NCBI GenBank assembly: GCA_937930845.1
Contig: CALHBJ010000007.1
Span: 124,001-188,000 of the forward strand
Length of the DNA stretch: 64,000 bases
Origin: an uncultured Rhizobiaceae group bacterium
GTDB lineage: Bacteria; Pseudomonadota; Alphaproteobacteria; Rhizobiales; Rhizobiaceae
Reading direction: 5' to 3'
Position 1 is the first letter of the stretch. Each line of letters starts with the position of its first letter. Both the position numbers and the translations under genes were made by a program. The notes beneath the pieces are model-generated. The model did not search any database, was not told where the DNA came from, and saw only the letters and a program-made list of their open reading frames with translations. Shown here piece after piece: positions 27,634 through 36,858 of the stretch.

Positions 27634-28056
27634 TTAATTGGTTGGCGGCGGCGGCGCTTCGTTGGAAGTCTGCTTGCAGCCGATCAACCACACATCGTTG
27701 ACGGGATGTTCCACAGCATTCAGGCCAGGACTTTCCGCAAACATCCAGCCGGTAAATATGCGTCTGATGCGGCGGTCCAGCGTAATCTCATCAACCTCAA
27801 GAAATGCAGTGGTTTTCGGCTGCTCCGTAATCGGGCGTGAATAGCAAACACGCGGTGTGATTTCGAGCTGGCCAAAAGCAACGGTCTCATTGATGTAGAC
27901 ATCAAATGTCTGAATACCGCCGGTGATTTTATCGATACCAGAAAATACGGCGACACGATTCTCAATCCGTGCGGCATGGGCCACCTGGAGGGATGCCAGC
28001 ATAGCCGCGCAAGAAATGACAACCAAAATGGCGGCCTGTGGGAAATGTCGGCGCAT
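27634..28056 (-). CDS. DUF2155 secreted protein
   Basis: This protein of 140 residues has an N-terminal signal segment (AAILVVISCAAMLASLQVAHA). It matches the alphaproteobacterial DUF2155 family: ARIENRVAVFSGIDKITGGIQTFDVYINETVAFGQLEITPRVCYSRP, then AFLEVDEI and RRIFTGWMFAESPGLNAVEHPVNDVWLIGCK. Two Cys in CYSRP and IGCK may form a disulfide. It is usually found next to accBC-aat, as here. The function is unknown. ATG at 28056 is given, and TTG at 28068 is an alternative. Neither has a strong ribosome site. It is downstream of the NDUFA12 gene on the same strand. Confidence 0.88.
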   Translation of the reverse strand: MRRHFPQAAILVVISCAAMLASLQVAHAARIENRVAVFSGIDKITGGIQTFDVYINETVAFGQLEITPRVCYSRPITEQPKTTAFLEVDEITLDRRIRRIFTGWMFAESPGLNAVEHPVNDVWLIGCKQTSNEAPPPPTN

Positions 28057-28170
28057 CGGATAAATCAATTTAAATTTCGCAATTACCAGAATCGGAAGCT
28101 GGTTGTATAAATACTCAATATGGCAAATTTTGCCTTAACGAGATCTGTGGGTCCAATTTTGTTGGATCAA

Positions 28171-28548
28171 TCAGGGCGACCAGGCTTCGTAATCGCCGGT
28201 CACTTCGGGGCGCTTTTCCTGGGAAGCCATAGACCCCTTGGGGCGATAGGCGGCATAAGTGCCCGTCATATTTGGCTTGTGGGACATTTCCCAATCGCGT
28301 TTTTCATAATTTTCCTGCGATGGCGCCACGTCTGTGCGGCCATGAATCCATCCATGCCAACCGGCAGGAATGGTCGTTGCCTCGCTCATGTTTTTGTAAA
28401 TAACCCAGCGGCGATCACCATCGCCGGTATAATACACATTGCCGAACTCATCTTCGCCCACGTGTTCGCCCTTACGCCAGGTGTAAAACCGTGTGCCAAG
28501 CGTCTGACCGCTCCACCAGGTAAAAAACTGAAGAAGAAAATTCTTCAT
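28171..28548 (-). CDS. NDUFA12-family complex I accessory subunit
   Basis: This 125-residue protein is related to the mitochondrial 17.2-kDa subunit NDUFA12 of NADH:ubiquinone oxidoreductase. Characteristic parts are FFTWWSGQTLGTRFYTWRKGEHVGEDEFGNVYY, DRRWVIYKNMSEATTIPAGWHGWIHGRTD and YRPKGSMASQEKRPEVTGDYEAWSP. Alphaproteobacteria keep this supernumerary subunit outside the nuo operon, as seen here. It sits on the matrix-arm side of complex I and is a mark of the lineage from which mitochondria came. There is a 114-base gap to DUF2155, and cckA lies upstream on the same strand. Confidence 0.95.
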   Translation of the reverse strand: MKNFLLQFFTWWSGQTLGTRFYTWRKGEHVGEDEFGNVYYTGDGDRRWVIYKNMSEATTIPAGWHGWIHGRTDVAPSQENYEKRDWEMSHKPNMTGTYAAYRPKGSMASQEKRPEVTGDYEAWSP

Positions 28549-28688
28549 GGGAAAGGCTCCTAAAGGGGGACAGATGTTCGTTAAAATCTACTGCGCACTT
28601 ACAGCGCTCTTGTGCGCAAATTCGACCCTTAAGTCCAGTCTTTGCACACCATTCCAACTCAAATTTTGTTCCGCTGGACCATCGGTGG

Positions 28689-31421
28689 TCATTCGTTTTC
28701 CAGCGATTCCTTCACCGCTGTGGCCAATTGTTTGAGCGAATAGGGTTTGGGAATGAACCCAAACTTGCCGCGTTCTTCCTCCGGCAGATTCTTCTCAAAG
28801 GCGTCTTCGGCATATCCCGATGCAAAAATGAACGGCACCCGGCTCCCCGTCTTGCGCACTTCGCGCAGCAAAGTTGGCCCATCCATTTCCGGCATCACCA
28901 CATCGGACACGACCAGATCCACCGCATCCGCCAGATCTTCCAGCAATTCCAGTGCCTCCACACCGTTTTCGGCTTCATGCACCTCATAGCCCCTGGCCTG
29001 CAGAGTTCTGGACCCAACAGCACGCACGGCATCTTCATCTTCGACAAACAATATGGTCGCAGTGCCGGCGAGGTCGCGCGCCTTATCTTCTTTTTTGCCC
29101 GCCGCATCTTCTGCCGCAGCGCTGACTTCAGCCGCAGTGGGTTCGTGGCGCGGCAGGAAGATGCGGAACGTAGTTCCTTCACCAATTTCACTTTCGGGAT
29201 AGATGAACCCACCAGACTGTTTGACAATGCCATATACGGTGGAAAGCCCAAGCCCAGTTCCCTTACCCACATCCTTGGTGGAGAAAAACGGGTCAAAAAT
29301 TTTCTGCATCAGTTCCGGGCTCATACCCGTGCCCGTATCGCGCACTTCAATCATGACATAGTCACCATCGGGCATTTCCTTGCGGGCAAACTCCAGATTC
29401 ATGCGGCCAGATTCCACGTTAGACGTGTGGATTGTGATCGTTCCCGTCTCGATCTTGGTATCGTTAATTGCGTCACGCGCATTGACACACAAATTGACAA
29501 TGACTTGCTCGAACTGTCCGATATCAGCGCGCAACGGCCACAAATCCCGACCATGCTGGATTTCCAGCTTGATCTTGTCGCCCACCAAACGCGCCAACAA
29601 CATGCGCAAATCTGCAAGCACGTCAGATACGGACAATATCTGAGGCCGCAGGGTCTGGCGGCGTGAAAATGCCAGCAATTGCCGCACCAAAGACGCCGCG
29701 CGATTGGCATTTTGCTTGATATTCATAATGTCCGGAAAGGACGGATCAGACGGGCGGTGATTGGACAATAGCAGGTCCGAGAAACCAATAATGGCGGTCA
29801 ACACATTGTTGAAATCATGGGCGATGCCACCAGCCAACTGGCCCACCGCCTGCATTTTTTGCCCCTGGGCCATTTGCCGTTCAAGGGCTTTTTGCTCTGT
29901 CATTTCAATGGCATACAAAATCGCCCGTTCGCGACGCGCGCCGTCTTCATCATCGGCCACACCATCTGCAACTGCGCTGACAAAATAGCGAATGGAACAT
30001 TCCTCATCGTCGATCTGAGCCGTGAGACCCGGCAGCACTGAATCGACAAATTCGATCGTGCCCTTGCCCTGATTGGCATCTTCCATCGCCTTGCGTAGCG
30101 CGATGCGCTCGTTTTCACCACAGAGTTGATCAATGTGAATTTCGCGGCCAGAAGGACCAGACTTGGCCTTGGCGAGCACTGGTGCGAACAGGCGCTGGAA
30201 CGGCGCGTTGGACTGCACCATCGTGCCGTCTTCGGCAAAGGAAGCAATGGCAATGGGCGTGTTGTTGAAGAAGCGGGTGAACCGCACCTCAGCCGCGCGC
30301 AGTTCTTCTGAAATACCTTCTCCCGCGCTGCGATTAAGCACCAGGGTCCGTGTGGCGCCCGGCGCACCATCGGGTGCAAAAGGCACTTTGTGATACAGCC
30401 GCACCGGCAGGCTCTGGCCATTTTGCCGCGCGATATCGAGGTCAACAACGGCAGTTTTCGATTCCCCCGGCTCCACTTCCAATGTGTTCAGCAAGGCCAT
30501 GCCATCGCCCAGCACCAGCCCGGACATGTTGAGATCGCCAGGGCGGAATTGCGCCAGATCAATGCCCAGCCAATCGGCCAATGTGGCATTGAGATACATG
30601 ATGGAACCATCAGGCTGAGCGGAAAAGAAGCCGGCAGGCGCGTGATCCAGATAATCAATGGCGTGCTGTAGTTCCAGGAAGACACTTTCCTGGCGCAACC
30701 GTTCCTGCGTCACATCGCTGATTTCCCAAACAATCAGCGGCTTCTTGTAGCCCTTGTGCAGCATGGTGCGCGTTGTGATTCGATACCAATGGGGCGCATG
30801 ATTTTCGCCCCCCGCATTGAGGTCTCGAATGTCCTGAACCATCCGAAACTCCTGCGCCGCCGCCGAGCCGTTACGCACTTTCTGGTTCATCCGGTAGACA
30901 ATTTCGGACGCTTCATCGGAACGGGAAAATACCCGTTCGATCGTTGCAACGTCCCGCCCGCTTTCGGCCCCGGTCAATTCGCCATAGGCACGGTTGGCAT
31001 AGACGATGCGTCCTTCCCAATCGGTCACCACCGCCCCGTGGGACAATCCGTCGACAAAAGCGCGCGCAAAGCCTTCGCCCTGGGTCTTGGAGGTCAAATT
31101 GACGAAACCGATGGCCAGCGCGAAAAGAAAAAACACGCCAATCATCGACAGGACGGCAAGCAATATAAGAGTCAATTGTTGAGACAATTGCCGATCGGGC
31201 AACACAGAAAACAGGCCAACCAACCCCAGCAATCCCAATCCCACGAGCATGAGACGGCCTATATTGCCCCCCTTATCGGTACGATGGATCAATGGGCTGG
31301 TCTCCATTCCCGCAGATAAAGGTTCATGCTGAACAAGGGCCGCAGAAGCAGTGGTGCGCCCGTCTGATGTCGACACATTTTTGGACGCAATCTTGTCGGC
31401 AGTGTCACGATGATCTGTCAT
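28689..31421 (-). CDS. cckA: CckA, hybrid cell-cycle histidine kinase
   Basis: This is the kinase/phosphatase at the top of the CckA-ChpT-CtrA phosphorelay that controls cell cycle and division in alphaproteobacteria. The 910-residue protein has two transmembrane helices (about residues 55-110: [18 protein letters not shown] and [25 protein letters not shown]). Tandem PAS domains follow, the first near [18 protein letters not shown]. The HisKA motif [19 protein letters not shown] has phospho-acceptor His535. The ATPase has VNARDAI, DTGTGM and GKGTGLGLS. The C-terminal receiver has Asp840 in [15 protein letters not shown] at 31421 is taken, and 18 upstream codons are discarded. Its target CtrA may act in this window at 42778-42792. 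Confidence 0.96.
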   Translation of the reverse strand: MTDHRDTADKIASKNVSTSDGRTTASAALVQHEPLSAGMETSPLIHRTDKGGNIGRLMLVGLGLLGLVGLFSVLPDRQLSQQLTLILLAVLSMIGVFFLFALAIGFVNLTSKTQGEGFARAFVDGLSHGAVVTDWEGRIVYANRAYGELTGAESGRDVATIERVFSRSDEASEIVYRMNQKVRNGSAAAQEFRMVQDIRDLNAGGENHAPHWYRITTRTMLHKGYKKPLIVWEISDVTQERLRQESVFLELQHAIDYLDHAPAGFFSAQPDGSIMYLNATLADWLGIDLAQFRPGDLNMSGLVLGDGMALLNTLEVEPGESKTAVVDLDIARQNGQSLPVRLYHKVPFAPDGAPGATRTLVLNRSAGEGISEELRAAEVRFTRFFNNTPIAIASFAEDGTMVQSNAPFQRLFAPVLAKAKSGPSGREIHIDQLCGENERIALRKAMEDANQGKGTIEFVDSVLPGLTAQIDDEECSIRYFVSAVADGVADDEDGARRERAILYAIEMTEQKALERQMAQGQKMQAVGQLAGGIAHDFNNVLTAIIGFSDLLLSNHRPSDPSFPDIMNIKQNANRAASLVRQLLAFSRRQTLRPQILSVSDVLADLRMLLARLVGDKIKLEIQHGRDLWPLRADIGQFEQVIVNLCVNARDAINDTKIETGTITIHTSNVESGRMNLEFARKEMPDGDYVMIEVRDTGTGMSPELMQKIFDPFFSTKDVGKGTGLGLSTVYGIVKQSGGFIYPESEIGEGTTFRIFLPRHEPTAAEVSAAAEDAAGKKEDKARDLAGTATILFVEDEDAVRAVGSRTLQARGYEVHEAENGVEALELLEDLADAVDLVVSDVVMPEMDGPTLLREVRKTGSRVPFIFASGYAEDAFEKNLPEEERGKFGFIPKPYSLKQLATAVKESLENE

Positions 31422-31606
31422 GCGAAATCGATTCCCCCGGCATTTGCCGCCTGAAAGCTTGGACCATATTCGCAAACGCCTGAAAAGCCCCTGTGTGCTC
31501 CCAATCCAGACGTAAGGGAAACCTGGACTGACAAAGACAAGAATCCTGTGCTAGGAACGGATAGTCTAATTCAATTGCACATCTATGCTCATCGAGGGGC
31601 AAAATA

Positions 31607-32359
31607 ATGTTTACAAGCCTTCAGGAATTTATCAGCGGAATTGTTGGCGCTGACTACGGCGAAATTACCACCTACATTTTGCTCGCGATCATTGCACTAA
31701 TTATCCTCTACATTTTGTTTGCAATTTTCCGCGCCCTGACACGGCCAAGATTTGCCGGCGGTCGCCGCAGCAAGCAGGCGCGCTTGGCCATTACCGATGC
31801 CGCCGCAGTTGATGAACGCCGCCGTATCGTGCTTGTGCGCCGTGATGACGTGGAACATTTGATTATGATCGGCGGTCCAAATGACATGGTGATTGAAGCT
31901 GATATCGGTAAGCAAGCGGTGGCAACGCTTCCAGTGGCGGCACCGAGTCAACCAGCCGCCGCCCCCGCTGCGCAGACACCTGCGCCCCAAACACAGGCAG
32001 CAGCGCCGGCAGAACCGCCCAAACCGGCTGCACCGCCCCAGGCGGCCACACCTCCAGCGCCGCGGGTCACACCGGCGACAACAACACCGACAGCACCAAA
32101 CGTGTCCTCATCGGTAACGACGCCAAAACCGGCACCCCCGGCGAGTACGACAACCACATCGTCAACACTGGGTTCTGCATCGTCGCTAGCCGCAGGTGCG
32201 GGTGCCACATTAGGCTCGGCCACGGCAGCAGCTTCGAGCACAGTCAAATCGGCCGCAGCCCCGGTTGTGAATGTGGCGTCTACTGCAGCAAACAAAGCCG
32301 ATGCAACCATCAACGAAATGGATGCGCTGCTTGATGAGATTTCCATAGATAAGAAATAG
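31607..32359 (+). CDS. FliO-like membrane protein with long Ala/Pro/Thr-rich tail
   Basis: One transmembrane helix (TYILLAIIALIILYILFAIFRAL, residues about 22-44) precedes a short cytoplasmic domain. In that domain, RLAITDAAAVDERRRIVLVRRDDVEHLIMIGGPNDMVIE matches the FliO/MopB core of flagellar export apparatus proteins. From about residue 110 to 235 the chain is low complexity, dominated by Ala, Pro, Thr and Ser, and the last 15 residues (INEMDALLDEISIDKK) return to ordinary composition. No flagellar genes are nearby, but a fliO-like gene between cckA and dksA is a recurring arrangement in Hyphomicrobiales. The role may not be flagellar. It is convergent with dksA and divergent from cckA. 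Confidence 0.75.
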   Translation: MFTSLQEFISGIVGADYGEITTYILLAIIALIILYILFAIFRALTRPRFAGGRRSKQARLAITDAAAVDERRRIVLVRRDDVEHLIMIGGPNDMVIEADIGKQAVATLPVAAPSQPAAAPAAQTPAPQTQAAAPAEPPKPAAPPQAATPPAPRVTPATTTPTAPNVSSSVTTPKPAPPASTTTTSSTLGSASSLAAGAGATLGSATAAASSTVKSAAAPVVNVASTAANKADATINEMDALLDEISIDKK

Positions 32360-32364
32360 CGAAA

Positions 32365-32394
32365 ACAGGCCATTCCCTGTCGGGAACGGCCTGT
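32365..32394. terminator. terminator between fliO-like gene and dksA
   Basis: ACAGGCC at 32365-32371 pairs with GGCCTGT at 32388-32394, and inner TTCCC pairs with GGGAA. On the minus strand the hairpin is followed by TTTTCGC, so it fits an intrinsic terminator for dksA. It may also stop transcription coming from the fliO-like gene. Confidence 0.75.
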
Positions 32395-32419
32395 GCGCTT
32401 TAGATCAAAATTTTAAAAA

Positions 32420-32833
32420 TCAGTCGTCGCGATATACTTTTTCGCGGCGCTCATGGCGCTCCTGGGCTTCCAGCGACAAAGTGGCAATCGGTCTCGCATC
32501 CAGACGCTGCAGGCTGATCGGCTCACCGGTATCTTCACAATAGCCATAAGTCCCCTCTTCAATACGGGCCAGGGCCTGATCGATTTTCGCCACCAGCTTG
32601 CGCTGGCGATCACGGGCACGCAGTTCGATTGAACGGTCCGACTCAGAAGAGGCGCGGTCTGAAACGTCTGGATGGTTGAGATTATGCTCCTGCAACGTTT
32701 CCAGCGTTTCCGCTGATTCACGTTTGATCTCATCTTTCCATGCATTCAGCTTGTCACGAAAATACGCCAACTGACGTGGGTTCATGAATTCTTCCTTGTC
32801 GGAAGGCTTATAGGTCTTAACGGCAACGGACAT
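32420..32833 (-). CDS. dksA: DksA, RNA polymerase-binding transcription factor
   Basis: DksA binds the secondary channel of RNA polymerase and, with ppGpp, adjusts promoter activity. The 137-residue product has the coiled-coil section (PRQLAYFRDKLNAWKDEIKRESAETLETLQEHNLNHPDVSDRASSESDRSIELRARDRQRKL), whose tip carries the DxxDxA-like acidic residues. The C-terminal globular part is YGYCEDTGEPISLQRLDARPIATLSLEAQERHE. Only one of the four zinc-binding Cys of the enterobacterial protein is kept, as in other alphaproteobacterial DksA proteins. ATG at 32833 is used and the longer frame to 32950 discarded. A hairpin terminator lies downstream. Confidence 0.94.
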   Translation of the reverse strand: MSVAVKTYKPSDKEEFMNPRQLAYFRDKLNAWKDEIKRESAETLETLQEHNLNHPDVSDRASSESDRSIELRARDRQRKLVAKIDQALARIEEGTYGYCEDTGEPISLQRLDARPIATLSLEAQERHERREKVYRDD

Positions 32834-32956
32834 ACACGGGTCTCCCTTCCCATCACGGCGAAAAGGCACTTGGTTCTGCCCGCCTTTCCGCTTTGTTGCC
32901 GCTGTATACCCATACGCTGCCCGCGCTTCAAGAAGCCTTTTGATCAACACATGAAA

Positions 32957-34276
32957 TCATTTATTGCCACGATTTTCGTCACGGCGGTCCTGCCATTGCA
33001 TTTGCCAATAGTTTGCTTGTACGGCCAACTGCCCAACCACCCCGCCATTCCAACGCGGAGCGAAACCGGCGAATGCCTGCCAATCGTCATTTCGACCTGA
33101 AATACCATCGGCAACGCACTTTCCACCCACCGCCGTTGTGTTGAGCCCATGGCCACCAAACGCGGTGCAACTCCAAAGATTTTCCCCCTGTTGCGGCCAG
33201 AATTTTCCAATAATCGGCATCTTGTGGCGGCAATACCCCATCCAACCGGCCCACGCCCGTTCCACATCCAGCGGTGCCAATTGTGGAAATACCTGTTCAA
33301 TGTCCCGGCGCAGTATTGCTGACAGATCACCGGGTACTGAGCGACGGGTGGTAATGCGCCCTCCCCAAATGAGCCTGCGCCCCTGCCCTTCATCTACTGT
33401 TCTAAAATAGTCCCCGGCGCGCCGGGTATCTGAAAATGCCCCGCCAAACGCAATTGCACTGTTGAGTTGATTCGCCATAGGCGGCGTGGACACAACATAG
33501 GTACTGACGGGAACAATCGCCCGCTCAAGCGCGGTAAATGGCCCTCCATAGGCGCTTGTAGCCAGCACCACATGCTTTGCCGTGACCGTGTGACGACCAC
33601 AGGCCACGGCCCATTTACCAGACCGGTGGTGCAAGCTTTCCGCACGGCAGCCTTCAAAGATTGACCCACCCTCTTTTTCAACCTTTGAAGCCAGCAAGCG
33701 GCTGTAAGCCAATGGATCAATGTGAAATGCGTTCTCGTTCAGCAATGCTGCGCGATATTGACGAGACTGTACGAATGCCCCCAATTCGGCTTTTTCGATA
33801 AATCGCCGGTCCACACCAAATTCGCTTTTGAGATATGTTTGGTAAGATTGAAGCGATCCCACATCATTGTGACGAATGAGTTTTAAGTGGCCGTGTCCCT
33901 GTACAATGTCGCGCTGGCCAGATTGCGCAATACTATCTCGCACATAGTCGACGCCCTGAACGCCGAGCGAAAACAGTTTGCGCCCGGTTTCCATACCCAC
34001 GGTTGCAACAATGTCTTCAATGCCAGCCGCATAGCCATCGCTGACAAATCCGCCATTGCGGCCAGACGCGCCCCAGCCGATGGAATTTGCCTCCAGCAAC
34101 AGGACTTCCCGCCCGGCACGGGCAAGTTCCAGCGCACAGGTAAGACCTGCCAGCCCGCCGCCAATAACACAGGTTTCCACATCTTGGCTGCCGTCCAGGG
34201 CACGTGGTGAACGCCCTGTTTCACCTCCCTTGGCGGCATAGTGACTGTCCACATGGGGCTGTACCACTAGCGCCAC
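32957..34276 (-). CDS. FAD-dependent amine oxidase-like oxidoreductase (PuuB/DadA group)
   Basis: This flavoprotein of 439 residues belongs to the DAO superfamily. The FAD site is VETCVIGGGLAGLTCALELARAGREVLLLEA, followed by IGWGASGRNGGFVSDGYA, which is typical of gamma-glutamylputrescine oxidase-like enzymes. The C-terminal FAD contact is LWSCTAFGGHGLNTTAVGGK, with GWMGYCRHKMPIIGK before it. The substrate would be an amine or amino acid, possibly gamma-glutamylated. Its start overlaps the end of the gamma-glutamylcyclotransferase-like gene by 10 bases, so they are translated together, which gives the gamma-glutamyl idea some support. No transport or aldehyde dehydrogenase genes of a polyamine pathway are nearby. 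Confidence 0.85.
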   Translation of the reverse strand: MALVVQPHVDSHYAAKGGETGRSPRALDGSQDVETCVIGGGLAGLTCALELARAGREVLLLEANSIGWGASGRNGGFVSDGYAAGIEDIVATVGMETGRKLFSLGVQGVDYVRDSIAQSGQRDIVQGHGHLKLIRHNDVGSLQSYQTYLKSEFGVDRRFIEKAELGAFVQSRQYRAALLNENAFHIDPLAYSRLLASKVEKEGGSIFEGCRAESLHHRSGKWAVACGRHTVTAKHVVLATSAYGGPFTALERAIVPVSTYVVSTPPMANQLNSAIAFGGAFSDTRRAGDYFRTVDEGQGRRLIWGGRITTRRSVPGDLSAILRRDIEQVFPQLAPLDVERAWAGWMGYCRHKMPIIGKFWPQQGENLWSCTAFGGHGLNTTAVGGKCVADGISGRNDDWQAFAGFAPRWNGGVVGQLAVQANYWQMQWQDRRDENRGNK

Positions 34277-34878
34277 CCGCCCGCTGGCACCAAAGCGTCG
34301 AAAAGCGCCCGTTCGGCCTGCGACAGTTCAACGGCTCTTGGGTAGAGCGGGCTGGACCTGTCCTCAAAAATGGGAAGATCAAAATTCGCTGTAGTCTCCA
34401 CAAATCGATACACACCCTCTTCGCCAAAATGAGTGTGAAACCCCTGAAAGACAGCATCGAGATAAGAGCGCAATATTCTTGGTTGGCGCGGTTGAGTATT
34501 AACTGCCACAGGTTGCGCCACGTAGAGATAGGTGTCCTTCACCGTCCCTTGCCATTGGGGTTCACTTCTGGGTTTCACATCACAATGCGAAATTACATGG
34601 CGATCATATAAGGTCTCCCGTTCATCCAATGATGGCAGGCTCGCCCTCGCATCCAGCACCAACATGCCGTCAATGCGCGTATTTTTACTGGGTTCAACGG
34701 AAAGAAACGCCAGATCGCGCAGCGCAGCAAACGATCCAGGCACAAAGGGACGTGTCAGCCAAACCCGACGCCAACCGCCAAGTGTGGCTGGAACAGCATC
34801 CACATAGCGCGTGCGCAATGTGTTCAGATTAACCAATGAGCCATAGCCAAAATATGAAATGTGATCGCTTGCCTTCAT
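34267..34878 (-). CDS. gamma-glutamylcyclotransferase-like protein
   Basis: This 203-residue protein opens with ISYFGYGSLVNLNTLR, the substrate-binding YGSL loop of the GGCT/ChaC/AIG2-like superfamily. PATLGGWRRVWLTRPFVPGSFAALRDLAFLSVEP and IDGMLVLDARASLPSLDERETLYDRHVI follow. The Glu in DERE sits where the catalytic Glu of the family occurs, before the conserved Tyr-x-Arg. Enzymes of this fold release 5-oxoproline from gamma-glutamyl amines or peptides. The C-terminus (residues about 120-203) is extended compared with the minimal domain. It is the first gene of a two-gene operon with the amine-oxidase-like flavoprotein. Confidence 0.8.
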   Translation of the reverse strand: MKASDHISYFGYGSLVNLNTLRTRYVDAVPATLGGWRRVWLTRPFVPGSFAALRDLAFLSVEPSKNTRIDGMLVLDARASLPSLDERETLYDRHVISHCDVKPRSEPQWQGTVKDTYLYVAQPVAVNTQPRQPRILRSYLDAVFQGFHTHFGEEGVYRFVETTANFDLPIFEDRSSPLYPRAVELSQAERALFDALVPAGGWR

Positions 34879-34951
34879 GGGGCACTCTTAGCGCTTTGCC
34901 AAAATGGATTAAAGGCACTTGAATGTTCACATCACAGGCCCGTTTGACCCG

Positions 34952-35797
34952 TTAATTGGCAAATACACCTGCCCGGTCAAACAGATTCCAAATGCCGGCA
35001 AGCCATTGGGACTTGAATGTATGGCCACCTGAATGGGTGCAGAACTGCAATATGTGTTCACCGGGTCGCTTTTGGCAGGACAGCCCCTCCAGCTTGCCCG
35101 CATTTTGCCATGCACCGTGATCGCCAGTACGTGCCGCCAGATCAAGCGCCTTGTATACATCGCCCTGACGTGTCGAGCCTATCGGCCTTCCCTTTAGGGG
35201 CACGATTGTGTCCGACGTACCATGCACATGGATCAAATTAACCGGCAGGGTCGCACACTCTTGCGGCACCGGCGCCCAAAACGTGCCCGCCATGGGCGCA
35301 TAGGCTGCAAATTCCTCGCCCAAACGACAGGCCAGGTTCCACACCATCATGCCACCGGCAGAAAACCCGGTGACCATAATCTTGTTGGGGTCCACATTGT
35401 GGTCTTTCACCAGCGCCCGTTTCAAAGCCTTAAAATAAGCAATTTCGGAATCCTGCCCCGGTGTAGGGGCATTGGGAATGTCCCAATCTTCACGCCAGGA
35501 TTTCGCGGCCACAAAGGCCAGGCCCATGTTTGAAACTGTCTTGCCCAAGCGCTTGTTGCGCATGGTGCCAGCAGCGCTGCCGCGATAGCCGTGATTGAAA
35601 ATGATCGCACCAACCTTGTCGGTATCATCCGCCTTTTCCGGCATCCGGATCCGGTAGGTTCGCTCGCCAATCAGACAATCCGTATCGGGGCCGCAGGCAT
35701 GGGCAAGAGTGAGATGTGCCAATATGGGCTGAAGAGCCAACAGTCCGGCAAGACCGAATAATGACAGGATCGCCTGTCGCGTTGTTTTGTTGCGCAT
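34952..35797 (-). CDS. secreted alpha/beta hydrolase, PHB depolymerase-like esterase
   Basis: This 281-residue protein has a signal segment (AILSLFGLAGLLALQPILAHLTLAHA). The hydrolase fold has VGAIIFNHGYRG (oxyanion region), the nucleophile elbow VTGFSAGGMMVWNLA, NLIHVHGTSDTIVPL with the catalytic Asp, and HSGGHTF with the catalytic His. It resembles the LpqC/poly(3-hydroxybutyrate) depolymerase group of esterases, whose members also include feruloyl esterases. Several Cys (ACGPDTDC, SCQK, FCTH) suit a periplasmic or extracellular location. ATG at 35797 follows AGGAAAG, which is better than the frame start at 35824. Substrate unknown. Confidence 0.85.
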   Translation of the reverse strand: MRNKTTRQAILSLFGLAGLLALQPILAHLTLAHACGPDTDCLIGERTYRIRMPEKADDTDKVGAIIFNHGYRGSAAGTMRNKRLGKTVSNMGLAFVAAKSWREDWDIPNAPTPGQDSEIAYFKALKRALVKDHNVDPNKIMVTGFSAGGMMVWNLACRLGEEFAAYAPMAGTFWAPVPQECATLPVNLIHVHGTSDTIVPLKGRPIGSTRQGDVYKALDLAARTGDHGAWQNAGKLEGLSCQKRPGEHILQFCTHSGGHTFKSQWLAGIWNLFDRAGVFAN

Positions 35798-35955
35798 TCC
35801 GCTCTTTCCTAAACCTGCACCCAAAGCAAGTGGGGTCGCTCATCCTGTTAGCATATCCTGGAATTGGAAGATGTCATTTGTAGGTGAGACGGCCGCCCTT
35901 TGCATTGACGTGGACGTAACAGTAAGATGCACCACAACCCAGGGAGACCATCTTT

Positions 35956-36858
35956 GTGGAAACCGCTATTGTGCAAACTGTCAGTGCCAAACCAATAAAA
36001 ATTCAGGCTGCGGGCAACTGGACCCTGCATGGCACAAAGTTTCAGCCAACACAGGCCGCTGGTAACGGCCCTGCCATATTGATTTCGGCCGCCGCCGGTG
36101 TGCCCCATGGATATTATAGCAATTTCGCCCAATACCTAATCGCGAATGGCGCAGCAGCCGTGGTGAGTTACGATTATCGCGGCATGGCCAGTTCAGCGGG
36201 GGAACGCAGCCGCTGGCCGGAACTGCGCATGAAACACTGGGCATTGTACGATTTCCCCGCCGCCATTGATTACCTCGAAGCGCTTGCCCCCAACAGCGAA
36301 CTCGTTGGCATTGGTCATTCCTATGGCGGTCAGGCCTTGGGGCTTTATGAAGAGGCAAACCGGTTCGCACGATATTGTTCCGTGGCCACCATGTCCGGCT
36401 ACTGGAAAGACCTCGACACGCCCTATTCTGTTTGGCTGCAAACCCAGATGTTTTCACGCATTGTCGTCGCGTTGTTGGGATATGTGCCAAAGAAATTGAG
36501 CGTCGGCGAACGCTTCCCTGGCACAATCATGACCGACTGGGCCAATTGGATCGCCAAACCAGATTATTTTTTCTCAGACCCCGATCTGCCGCAAACCGCC
36601 AATTTCGCCAAGGCCATCTTGCCCTTTCTCAGCATTGGCCTGACGGATGACCCCTGGGGTAACGAAAAAGCCATGGGCAAATTTATGGCCCAGTACCGAA
36701 ATGCCGACCTGCACCAACATTGGATCAGCCCCGGCGCATCAGGGCCCATCGGCCATCTTGGACTATTTAGACAAAGACACGCTGACCTGCACTGGCCGGT
36801 GCTGCGCGACTTTCTCCTAAAGGGCCAATTGCCGGTTTTTGAAAATCATTCGCCCTGA
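35956..36858 (+). CDS. cytoplasmic alpha/beta hydrolase
   Basis: This 300-residue hydrolase has no signal peptide. Features are HGTKFQP, PAILISAAAGVPHGYYSNFAQYLIANGAAAVVSYDYRGMASS (oxyanion region and the DYRG turn), and the nucleophile elbow VGIGHSYGGQALG. SPGASGPIGHLGLFR near the end is a good place for the catalytic His. Such proteins are usually annotated as predicted alpha/beta hydrolases and act on esters or amides. GTG at 35956 follows GGGAGA. The gene is convergent with gor, and the two coding regions overlap by 13 bases at their 3' ends. It is divergent from the secreted esterase. Confidence 0.83.
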   Translation: METAIVQTVSAKPIKIQAAGNWTLHGTKFQPTQAAGNGPAILISAAAGVPHGYYSNFAQYLIANGAAAVVSYDYRGMASSAGERSRWPELRMKHWALYDFPAAIDYLEALAPNSELVGIGHSYGGQALGLYEEANRFARYCSVATMSGYWKDLDTPYSVWLQTQMFSRIVVALLGYVPKKLSVGERFPGTIMTDWANWIAKPDYFFSDPDLPQTANFAKAILPFLSIGLTDDPWGNEKAMGKFMAQYRNADLHQHWISPGASGPIGHLGLFRQRHADLHWPVLRDFLLKGQLPVFENHSP

